Below are positions 1 to 5,313 of a stretch of DNA of 5,313 nt, in pieces. Every line of letters begins with the position of its first letter. Position 1 is the stretch's first letter. This DNA comes from Chitinophaga pinensis (GTDB taxonomy: Bacteria; Bacteroidota; Bacteroidia; Flavobacteriales_D; Crocinitomicaceae), in assembly GCA_945861175.1 (NCBI GenBank), contig CAMATR010000164.1, positions 1 through 5,313 of the forward strand, read 5' to 3'. The notes under the pieces were generated by a model, which saw only the letters and a program-made list of their open reading frames with translations, did no database searches and was not told where the DNA came from. A program made the position numbers and the translations under genes.

Positions 1-475
1 AGAAGGTAATTTGCACTCATTTGCAATGAGTTTCACTAGAAATAATGAAGACGCAAAAGATTTGACTCAAGAAACTATGTTAAAAGCTATAACTTATCGA
101 AGTTATTATGCACCTCAAACAAATTTTAAAGCTTGGGTTTTTACCATAATGAGAAACATATTCATTAATCAGTACCGAAGAAAAGTTAAATCAGGTACCA
201 TTTTCGACCACTCTCAAGATCTTTATTTGTTGAATAATTCAGGAGACGCATTAAATTCTCCTCTCCAAGCGATTTCACTTAAAGAAATTAATAACCATAT
301 AAATAATTTGCATTGTGAGTACCGTGAACCATTCGAAATGCATTTTAAAGGTTACAAATACAAAGAGATAGCAGATCATTTAGGAATTCCAATTGGTACA
401 GTAAAAAGTCGTATTTTTATAGCTAGAAAAAAATTAATGGATTTACTTCCTGAATATAATTATTCACTAAACTAA
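1..475 (+). CDS. ECF-type RNA polymerase sigma factor, 5' end cut off by the window
   Basis: Sigma-70 family, extracytoplasmic-function group: it directs RNA polymerase to a specific set of promoters. The reading frame is open from base 2 to the window edge, so the TTG at 11 is an internal Leu codon; roughly 20 to 30 N-terminal residues are probably missing. Counting from that TTG, region 2 spans about residues 1-60, with EDAKDLTQET (13-22) and then AWVFTIMRNIFINQYRR (41-57), the core-binding and -10 recognition segment. Region 4 spans about 90-146, with the helix-turn-helix YKEIADHLGIPIGTVKSR (117-134). No region 3 is present, as expected for ECF factors. Its TAA stop shares one base with the crtI ATG (TAATG). 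Sigma factors beside carotenoid genes often control light- or oxidant-induced pigment synthesis; that role here is inference. No anti-sigma gene follows it, so any such partner must lie upstream or elsewhere. Confidence 0.93.
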   Translation, partial: EGNLHSFAMSFTRNNEDAKDLTQETMLKAITYRSYYAPQTNFKAWVFTIMRNIFINQYRRKVKSGTIFDHSQDLYLLNNSGDALNSPLQAISLKEINNHINNLHCEYREPFEMHFKGYKYKEIADHLGIPIGTVKSRIFIARKKLMDLLPEYNYSLN

Positions 476-1977
476 TGTCCAAAAAAGTTACCATTATTGG
501 AGCTGGAATTTCTAGTTTATCAGCAGCATCGTTTCTCGCGAAAGATGGATATGATGTAACTATACTCGAGAAAAATGCGACAATTGGTGGCCGAGCTCGT
601 CAATTTAAACACGAAGGATTTACCTTCGATATGGGTCCTAGTTGGTATTGGATGCCTGATGTTTTCGAACAGTTTTATAATAAATTTGGCTACACAACTT
701 CTGATTTTTATGATTTGAAGCGTTTAGACCCATCTTACAAAGTATTTTGGGACGATCAAACCTCAACAAACATTCCGGCTTCTGAAAAAGAATTCTTCAA
801 TTTATTTGAATCATTAGAAAAAGGTAGTTCAATAAAATTAAAACGTTTTTTGAATGATGCCAAATACAAATACCAAGTTGGCATGCAAGACCTAGTTTTT
901 AAACCAAGTTTAAAACTGTTGGAATTCGCCGACATGAGAATTTTAAAAGGTTTATTTAAATTGCATTTATTTTCCTCATTTTCAAAATATATCAGAAGCT
1001 ATTTTAAAAATGAGAAAATTCTTTCTCTTTTGGAATTTCCTGTTTTATTTCTAGGAGCAATGCCAAATGAAACACCTGCTCTATACTCTCTAATGAATTA
1101 TGCTGATATTTCTCTCGGAACTTGGTATCCAATGGGTGGTATGTTTAACATAATAGAGGCATTTGAAAAGATAGCTCAAGAAAATGGGGTTAAAATCTTA
1201 ACTAACCACGAAGTCAAAAGTATTGAGTATGCTAATAAAAAAGTAACTCATGTTTTAACTCAAAATGGAAAAATACCAACAGACATTTTAATTTCAGGAG
1301 CAGATTATCAGCATACAGACTCATCTATTTTGAATGGAAATGCAAATTACAAAAATGCTTATTGGAATGAAAGAACGATGGCGCCCTCGTGTCTTCTTTT
1401 TTATCTTGGTATAGACAAAAAAATTTCTAATTTAAATCATCACAACTTATTTTTTGACGAAGGCTTCGAATTGCATTCGAAAGAAATTTATAAAGATCCT
1501 AAATGGCCAACAGCTCCACTTTTTTATGCTAGTGCGCCATCTTTAACTGACCCGAGTGTAGCGCCTGAGGGTAAAGAAAACCTGTTTCTACTTATCCCCA
1601 TAGCTCCAGACTTAAAAGATGACGAAGCTACTCGAGAACGTTACTTCAATCTAATTATGGATCGTTTAGAAGCAAAAACGGGTGAAAATATACGTGACTT
1701 TATTTGCTTTAAAAAGAGTTTCTGTATTTCCGATTTTAAAACCGATTACAATGCTTTTAAAGGAAATGCTTATGGTCTAGCTAATACCTTGAGGCAAACT
1801 GCCATTTTTAAACCATCTTTGAAAAACCGTAAACTACATAACATGTATTACACAGGTCAACTTACAGTTCCTGGACCTGGTGTTCCACCGTCCATTATTT
1901 CAGGTGAGGTTGTAGCCAGACAAGTAATAATAGATCACCCAATAAACGACCTTGCTATCAACCACCCTGCCTTGTAA
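475..1977 (+). CDS. crtI: Phytoene desaturase (CrtI-type, FAD-dependent)
   Basis: CrtI enzymes introduce double bonds stepwise into 15-cis-phytoene, giving neurosporene or lycopene; they are FAD-dependent and membrane-associated. The 500-residue protein is of normal family length. It opens with a Rossmann dinucleotide-binding motif, IIGAGISSLSAA (7-18; glycines 9 and 11), with the ribose-binding acid E32 in ILEKN and then GGRAR (38-42). The conserved carotenoid-desaturase C terminus is YYTGQLTVPGPGVPPSIISG (458-477), again an FAD-contact region. The start is fixed by the glycine motif a few residues in, and the ATG overlaps the sigma factor stop by one base. crtB follows after two bases. The number of desaturation steps cannot be read from the sequence. 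A diapophytoene (C30) desaturase is the main alternative, but the adjacent CrtB makes the C40 reading more likely. Confidence 0.95.
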   Translation: MSKKVTIIGAGISSLSAASFLAKDGYDVTILEKNATIGGRARQFKHEGFTFDMGPSWYWMPDVFEQFYNKFGYTTSDFYDLKRLDPSYKVFWDDQTSTNIPASEKEFFNLFESLEKGSSIKLKRFLNDAKYKYQVGMQDLVFKPSLKLLEFADMRILKGLFKLHLFSSFSKYIRSYFKNEKILSLLEFPVLFLGAMPNETPALYSLMNYADISLGTWYPMGGMFNIIEAFEKIAQENGVKILTNHEVKSIEYANKKVTHVLTQNGKIPTDILISGADYQHTDSSILNGNANYKNAYWNERTMAPSCLLFYLGIDKKISNLNHHNLFFDEGFELHSKEIYKDPKWPTAPLFYASAPSLTDPSVAPEGKENLFLLIPIAPDLKDDEATRERYFNLIMDRLEAKTGENIRDFICFKKSFCISDFKTDYNAFKGNAYGLANTLRQTAIFKPSLKNRKLHNMYYTGQLTVPGPGVPPSIISGEVVARQVIIDHPINDLAINHPAL

Positions 1978-1979
1978 AT

Positions 1980-2816
1980 ATGAAACAACTCTTTGACGAT
2001 ATATCTCATGATATTTCCCAGCTAACAACAAAAAAATATAGCACGTCTTTCTCACTAGGGATTTCATTTCTACACGAAAGTCTGCAAAAACCAATATATG
2101 CTGTATACGGTTTTGTCCGTTTTGCAGACGAAATTGTTGATTCATTTCATGGATTCAATAAGGAAAAACTCTTGGCAGACTTCAAAAGACAAACATACAG
2201 TGCTATCGAGGAAGGCATCTCTTTGAATCCAATTCTGAATAGCTTTCAATGGGCAGTAAGAAAATACAGTATTCCATTAGAATTAATTGAGACTTTCCTA
2301 AATAGTATGGAAATGGATTTAGAAAAAAATGTGTACGATAATGCGAATTATGAACAATACATTTTGGGTTCTGCTGAAGTTGTCGGTTTAATGTGTCTTA
2401 AAATATTTGTCGATGGCGATGAAAGTGAATACAATCGATTAAAACCTTCGGCTATGAAATTGGGTTCTGCTTTTCAAAAGATTAATTTCCTCAGAGATTT
2501 GAGAGCCGATTACCAAGAATTAGGACGCACCTATTTCCCTGGCATAGATTTAAATGACTTCAATGGCAATGTTAAAAAAGAAATCGAAGCAGATATAGAA
2601 ATTGATTTTAAACTCGGCTACGAGGGGATCAAACAACTTCCTAAGAATGCACGATTCGGAGTTTATATGGCCTATGTATATTACTATAAACTGTTTAATA
2701 AAATTAAAATAACTCCAGCTGAAGTTATTTTAAATGAACGCATTAGAATAACAAATAACAAGAAATACCGTCTATTTTTAACTTCATTTTTACGTCACAA
2801 CTTAAACCTACTCTGA
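1980..2816 (+). CDS. crtB: Phytoene synthase (15-cis-phytoene synthase)
   Basis: Condenses two geranylgeranyl diphosphates head to head, via prephytoene diphosphate, to 15-cis-phytoene, the first committed step of C40 carotenoid synthesis. The all-helical trans-isoprenyl diphosphate synthase fold is indicated by two Asp-rich Mg-diphosphate motifs: DEIVD (50-54) within YGFVRFADEIVD, and N169-x3-D173-x3-D177 in NFLRDLRADYQELGRTYFP. The segment YILGSAEVVGLMCL (127-140) matches the usual family helix before the second motif. At 278 residues it has normal length and appears intact. The ATG lies two bases after the crtI stop, without a Shine-Dalgarno sequence. It ends in TGA and is followed immediately, in the same frame, by idi. 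The C30 homologue CrtM is an alternative on sequence alone; I favour CrtB. Confidence 0.95.
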   Translation: MKQLFDDISHDISQLTTKKYSTSFSLGISFLHESLQKPIYAVYGFVRFADEIVDSFHGFNKEKLLADFKRQTYSAIEEGISLNPILNSFQWAVRKYSIPLELIETFLNSMEMDLEKNVYDNANYEQYILGSAEVVGLMCLKIFVDGDESEYNRLKPSAMKLGSAFQKINFLRDLRADYQELGRTYFPGIDLNDFNGNVKKEIEADIEIDFKLGYEGIKQLPKNARFGVYMAYVYYYKLFNKIKITPAEVILNERIRITNNKKYRLFLTSFLRHNLNLL

Positions 2817-2819
2817 TTG
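2814..2819 (+). promoter_or_regulatory. crtB stop / idi TTG start junction (TGATTG)
   Basis: The crtB TGA (2814-2816) is followed directly by TTG (2817-2819), the only usual start codon upstream of the conserved VILVDEND strand of Idi. The next in-frame ATG, at 2880, would remove 21 residues including that strand. The two genes share a reading frame, so ribosomes ending crtB are already placed to restart at TTG. No Shine-Dalgarno sequence precedes it. The choice of TTG is inference from family conservation; a rarer start such as the ATA codon at 2844 cannot be excluded. Confidence 0.65.
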
Positions 2820-3380
2820 AACTATTTAAAGCCAAATAAGGTAATATTAGTAGACGAGAATGATCAACAAGTCGGTCACATGGAGAAGCTTGAGGCCCAT
2901 ACGAAAGGCCTTCTCCATAGAGCTTTTTCAGTATTCGTCTTCAATAGTAAAAATGAGCTAATGCTTCAGCGCAGAGCTTTTGGTAAATACCATTCTGAAG
3001 GTTTATGGACTAATACTTGTTGCAGCCACCCAATGGATGGTGAAACAATAATTGAAGCAGGTCATAGAAGGTTAATTGAAGAAATGGGATTTGACTGTGA
3101 ACTTAACGAAATGTTTAAATTCATCTACAGGGCAAATCTAGACAATGGCTTAATAGAACATGAACTTGACCATGTTATTACAGGCCTTTCCGATAAAACA
3201 CCTCATATAAACACGAATGAAGTTATGTCATTCAAATGGATGACATTAGAAAATATTAAAAATGAAATTAAACTACATCCTAATGATTACACTGTGTGGT
3301 TCAAAATCATTATAGAAGAACATTACGAAACACTATTATCCCCGCAATACAATGAGAGTATACAGAAGAGAGACATTTAA
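2817..3380 (+). CDS. idi: Isopentenyl-diphosphate delta-isomerase, type I (Nudix fold)
   Basis: Interconverts isopentenyl and dimethylallyl diphosphate, balancing the C5 units for GGPP and hence carotenoids; cytosolic and metal-dependent. By eye against E. coli Idi, all key residues are present: catalytic Cys in TNTCCSHP (C69, equivalent to C67), metal-binding H28, H34 and H71, and E114 and E116 in IEHELDHV, where E116 is the catalytic acid. The Nudix-like helix is EAGHRRLIEEMGF (80-92). The length of 187 residues is close to E. coli Idi (182). The start is TTG at 2817, directly after the crtB stop; an ATG start at M22 would cut off the first conserved strand. The last 29 bases overlap the next gene. 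Its place in the crt operon suggests that it boosts precursor flow when pigment is made. Confidence 0.95.
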   Translation: MNYLKPNKVILVDENDQQVGHMEKLEAHTKGLLHRAFSVFVFNSKNELMLQRRAFGKYHSEGLWTNTCCSHPMDGETIIEAGHRRLIEEMGFDCELNEMFKFIYRANLDNGLIEHELDHVITGLSDKTPHINTNEVMSFKWMTLENIKNEIKLHPNDYTVWFKIIIEEHYETLLSPQYNESIQKRDI

Positions 3381-3756
3381 TGCTGCTCATCGTATTTATA
3401 ATCCTAAGTGGAGCGATGAAAAGAACTCAGATGTATTTGGTAAGTGCAGTAACCCAAACTACCATGGACATAATTACAAGTTTGAAATTTGCATTGAAGG
3501 ACCAATAAATCAGGAAACAGGATACGTTATTGATCTTAAAGAATTAAAAAAAGTAATACAAGATGAGGTTTGTGAGCGCTTCGACCATAAGAATTTAAAT
3601 ATGGATTGCGTAGAATTTGCAAATATTATTCCCTCAGCCGAAAATATATCAATAGTTATTTGGAATCTCTTGCGTCCGCATGTCAACATGGACTTAAAAA
3701 TGAGTGTAAAACTTTGGGAAACTGAAAAAAATTCAGTCGAATACGACGGTAAATGA
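3352..3756 (+). CDS. 6-pyruvoyl-tetrahydropterin synthase / QueD family enzyme
   Basis: The family converts 7,8-dihydroneopterin triphosphate to 6-pyruvoyl-tetrahydropterin (PTPS) or 6-carboxy-tetrahydropterin (QueD). The zinc ligands are visible as H13 in FNAAHR and H38 and H40 in HGHNY. The catalytic Cys is C32 in GKCSNPNYHGHNY; the five-residue spacing from Cys to HGH is that of animal PTPS, whereas E. coli QueD has three. D78-H79 (FDHKN) completes the catalytic triad, and E123 in WETEKN is the pterin-anchoring glutamate. The protein is 134 residues, normal length. The start is fixed by the AAH motif near the N terminus, which forces a 29-base overlap with idi; the stop overlaps the photolyase start as ATGA. 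True substrate and product are uncertain: biopterin-type, queuosine or photolyase-cofactor roles are all possible. I therefore give no gene symbol. Confidence 0.9.
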   Translation: MRVYRRETFNAAHRIYNPKWSDEKNSDVFGKCSNPNYHGHNYKFEICIEGPINQETGYVIDLKELKKVIQDEVCERFDHKNLNMDCVEFANIIPSAENISIVIWNLLRPHVNMDLKMSVKLWETEKNSVEYDGK

Positions 3757-5048
3757 AAACTATATTTTGGCACCGAAGAGATCTTCGATTAGAGGATAAT
3801 GCCGGATTATATAAGGCATTAAAAACACAAAATGAAGTTTACCCTATTTTCATTTTTGACTCCAACATTCTAAATAAACTTCCTAAAAACGATCAAAGGG
3901 TTCTTTTTATTCATCAAGAAATAACTAGATTATCAAAAGAATATTCGAAATTAGGTGCCGACTTGAAGGTATATCATGGAGATCCAAAATTAATTATCCC
4001 AAATATTTGTCAAGAATTAAATGTAACGGCTGTCTTTACAAACCGTGATTATGAGCCATATGCGCTGGAACGCGATCAATTTCTTTTCGAGAAATTAAAA
4101 TCTATAAATGTCACATTTTCTGGATCCAAGGACCATGTTTTTTTCGAAAAAAATGAAGTGTTAAAAAATGACGGCACTCCCTATACAGTATTCACACCTT
4201 ATTCAAGAAAATGGAAGGAAAAATTAAATGCATTTTATCTTTCATCCTACCCTACCGAAAAATACTTTAAATACCTAAAACAATCTCAGCCCTCTCCAAT
4301 TCTATCCTTGAATGATTTAGGTTTTGAATCTCAAAAAACAAGTGACTTCCCTCCATCAACTGAGCCATTAGAAATAATATCAAATTATAAAGAGACAAGA
4401 GATATTCCCTCGATCACAGGGACTAGTCGCTTAAGTATTCATTTACGATTTGGTACGATAAGTATCCGAAAACTAGCAAACACTGCTGTTAAATTGAATG
4501 AAGGCTATTTAAATGAACTGATTTGGAGAGACTTCTACCAAATGATTCTTTTTCATTTCCCGCATTCAGCAGCTGCTTCTTTCAGATCGAAATATGACAA
4601 AATTGAATGGGAAAGAAATGAAAGCCATTTCAACGCTTGGTGCGAAGGCAAAACAGGGTATCCTCTCGTAGACGCAGGCATGAGGGAACTCAATAATACC
4701 GGCTTCATGCACAATAGAGTGCGAATGGTCGTGGCTAGCTTTCTCACAAAGCACCTTTTACTTGATTGGCGCTTGGGGGAAACCTACTTTGCAGAAAAAC
4801 TTCTAGATTTTGAACTGGCTTCTAATGTCGGTGGTTGGCAGTGGGCTTCTGGATCTGGATGCGATGCAGCTCCTTATTTCAGAGTGTTTAATCCAACGAG
4901 TCAACAAGAAAAATTTGATAAAGAATATAAATACATAAAACAATGGGTGCCGGAATTTGGAACAGCATCCTATCCAGCCCCAATAGTAGACCATTCATTT
5001 GCAAGAAATCGCGCTATTGAACGCTATAAATCCGCATTAAACGCTTAA
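3753..5048 (+). CDS. phr: Class I deoxyribodipyrimidine photolyase (CPD photolyase, cryptochrome/photolyase family)
   Basis: Repairs cyclobutane pyrimidine dimers by light-driven electron transfer from reduced FAD. The N-terminal alpha/beta antenna domain begins IFWHRRDLRLEDN (4-16); the helical FAD domain covers roughly 215-431. TGTSRLS (222-228) is the phosphate-binding loop for FAD. Dimer-pocket residues match E. coli PhrB by eye: E255 and W258 in NELIWRDFY, N321, R322 and M325 in MHNRVRM, and W364 in GGWQW. The electron-transfer tryptophan triad is W296, W339 and W362. N358 sits at the position of E. coli N378 near FAD N5, which favours repair over a cryptochrome role. E. coli MTHF-contact residues N108, E109, C292 and K293 are not conserved, so the antenna is unknown. 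Its 431 residues are slightly fewer than E. coli's (about 470). The start overlaps the pterin gene stop as ATGA. Confidence 0.95.
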   Translation: MKTIFWHRRDLRLEDNAGLYKALKTQNEVYPIFIFDSNILNKLPKNDQRVLFIHQEITRLSKEYSKLGADLKVYHGDPKLIIPNICQELNVTAVFTNRDYEPYALERDQFLFEKLKSINVTFSGSKDHVFFEKNEVLKNDGTPYTVFTPYSRKWKEKLNAFYLSSYPTEKYFKYLKQSQPSPILSLNDLGFESQKTSDFPPSTEPLEIISNYKETRDIPSITGTSRLSIHLRFGTISIRKLANTAVKLNEGYLNELIWRDFYQMILFHFPHSAAASFRSKYDKIEWERNESHFNAWCEGKTGYPLVDAGMRELNNTGFMHNRVRMVVASFLTKHLLLDWRLGETYFAEKLLDFELASNVGGWQWASGSGCDAAPYFRVFNPTSQQEKFDKEYKYIKQWVPEFGTASYPAPIVDHSFARNRAIERYKSALNA

Positions 5049-5050
5049 AT

Positions 5051-5313
5051 ATGTCTATCCAAATCAACGACAACTGCCCTCACTTTGTATTAAAAGACCA
5101 ATATGGATCAGACTTTCTAGTTTCTGATCAAATTGGACAAAAAAATCTTGTCATCTTTTTTTACCCAAAAGACGATACCCCAGGCTGTACCAAGGAAGCC
5201 TGTTCTTTCAGGGATATGCATGATGATTTTCTAGATAATGATTGCATTGTGATTGGCATTTCATCAGATTCAACTTTATCTCATCTAAAGTTTTCAGAAA
5301 AACATAAGCTCCC
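5051..5313 (+). CDS. bcp: Peroxiredoxin, PrxQ/BCP type, 3' end cut off by the window
   Basis: Thiol peroxidase that reduces hydrogen peroxide and organic hydroperoxides, usually recycled by thioredoxin; cytosolic. The frame is open to the window end (87 complete codons), where the remaining roughly 60 or more residues are lost. The active site is FFYPKDDTPGCTKEACSFRD (36-55), with the peroxidatic Cys at 46 and the PrxQ-type resolving Cys at 51, five residues later. The PxxxTxxC pattern is complete (P39, T43, C46). C9 replaces the usual Ala in the N-terminal APxF-like motif (here NCPHF), and C65 is a further Cys; neither is clearly functional. The ATG lies two bases after the photolyase stop, in the same TAAATATG context as crtI/crtB, so it is very likely co-transcribed and adds peroxide defence to the photoprotection genes. 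Whether transcription stops after this gene cannot be seen. Confidence 0.94.
   Translation, partial: MSIQINDNCPHFVLKDQYGSDFLVSDQIGQKNLVIFFYPKDDTPGCTKEACSFRDMHDDFLDNDCIVIGISSDSTLSHLKFSEKHKL

Larger units (their letters stand above)
1..5313 (+). other. Single tightly packed operon for light/oxidant protection (both ends outside the window)
   Basis: Seven genes on one strand are separated by at most two bases, with overlaps of 1, 29 and 4 bases at three junctions. No space exists for an internal intergenic promoter or terminator, so one transcript is expected. No Shine-Dalgarno motif is visible before any start, consistent with Bacteroidota translation. Functions run from regulator to pigment precursor, pigment synthesis, pterin chemistry, DNA photorepair and peroxide removal. 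Operon structure is inferred from spacing; promoters inside coding regions cannot be excluded. Confidence 0.85.

Noticed and set aside
11..13. TTG as the start codon of the sigma factor
   Set aside because: The frame is open to the window edge, and the TTG falls inside sigma region 2, after the expected N-terminal helix, so the gene is truncated by the window.
857..884. Seven-base inverted repeat ATGCCAA/TTGGCAT within crtI
   Set aside because: The arms are short, the gene continues undisturbed, there is no following T-run, and such repeats are expected by chance.
1456..1484. Clustered TTCGAA palindromes within crtI
   Set aside because: Short six-base palindromes in coding sequence (Phe-Glu and neighbouring codons); no symmetry or location that suggests a regulatory site.
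1900..2145. Minus-strand open frame of 81 codons across the crtI/crtB border
   Set aside because: It lies antisense to two well-conserved genes, shows no recognisable domain, and is an accident of the opposing codons.
2880..2882. ATG at 2880 as the idi start
   Set aside because: It would remove the conserved VILVDEND strand seen in type I isomerases and leave a 63-base gap in an operon where all others are two bases or less.
3510..3773. Minus-strand open frame of 87 codons opposite the PTPS-family gene
   Set aside because: It is fully antisense to conserved catalytic residues of the + strand gene and has no family resemblance.
4553..4994. Three minus-strand open frames of 62 to 64 codons opposite the photolyase
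   Set aside because: They mirror the highly conserved FAD domain coding sequence, overlap one another in different frames, and have no recognisable product.
1..5313. CRISPR array, tRNA/rRNA gene, insertion sequence or phage gene
   Set aside because: Coding sequence fills almost the whole window, with no direct repeat arrays, transposase motifs or structural RNA signatures seen.

Overview
This is a strongly AT-rich stretch that probably comes from the phylum Bacteroidota (Cytophaga/Flavobacteria type). I infer this from the base composition, the absence of Shine-Dalgarno motifs before any start, the style of the CrtI, CrtB and Idi proteins, and the pairing of an ECF sigma factor gene with crtI and crtB. 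I cannot name a genus.

All seven genes lie on the + strand, and the longest non-coding gap is 2 bases. In order they are: an ECF sigma factor (5' end outside the window), phytoene desaturase crtI, phytoene synthase crtB, type I isopentenyl diphosphate isomerase idi, a 6-pyruvoyl-tetrahydropterin synthase (PTPS/QueD) family enzyme, a class I DNA photolyase, and a PrxQ/BCP-type peroxiredoxin (3' end outside the window). The junctions are a 1-base overlap (sigma/crtI), a 2-base gap (crtI/crtB), direct abutment (crtB/idi), a 29-base overlap (idi/PTPS), a 4-base ATGA overlap (PTPS/photolyase) and a 2-base gap (photolyase/peroxiredoxin). This layout implies one polycistronic mRNA with translational coupling. 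Its promoter and terminator lie outside the window.

The genes fit one programme of protection against light and oxidants. Idi balances the C5 isoprenoid units, CrtB condenses GGPP to phytoene, and CrtI desaturates phytoene towards lycopene. The photolyase repairs UV-induced pyrimidine dimers using light, and the peroxiredoxin removes peroxides. The sigma factor is the likely switch. No cyclase, hydroxylase, ketolase or GGPP synthase gene is present here, so the final carotenoid cannot be named.

The points most worth a second look are the pterin gene placed between the carotenoid genes and the photolyase, the loss of the known E. coli MTHF-contact residues in that photolyase, and the crtB/idi junction. 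At that junction idi has no ATG in a sensible place and must start at a TTG directly after the crtB TGA, in the same frame.
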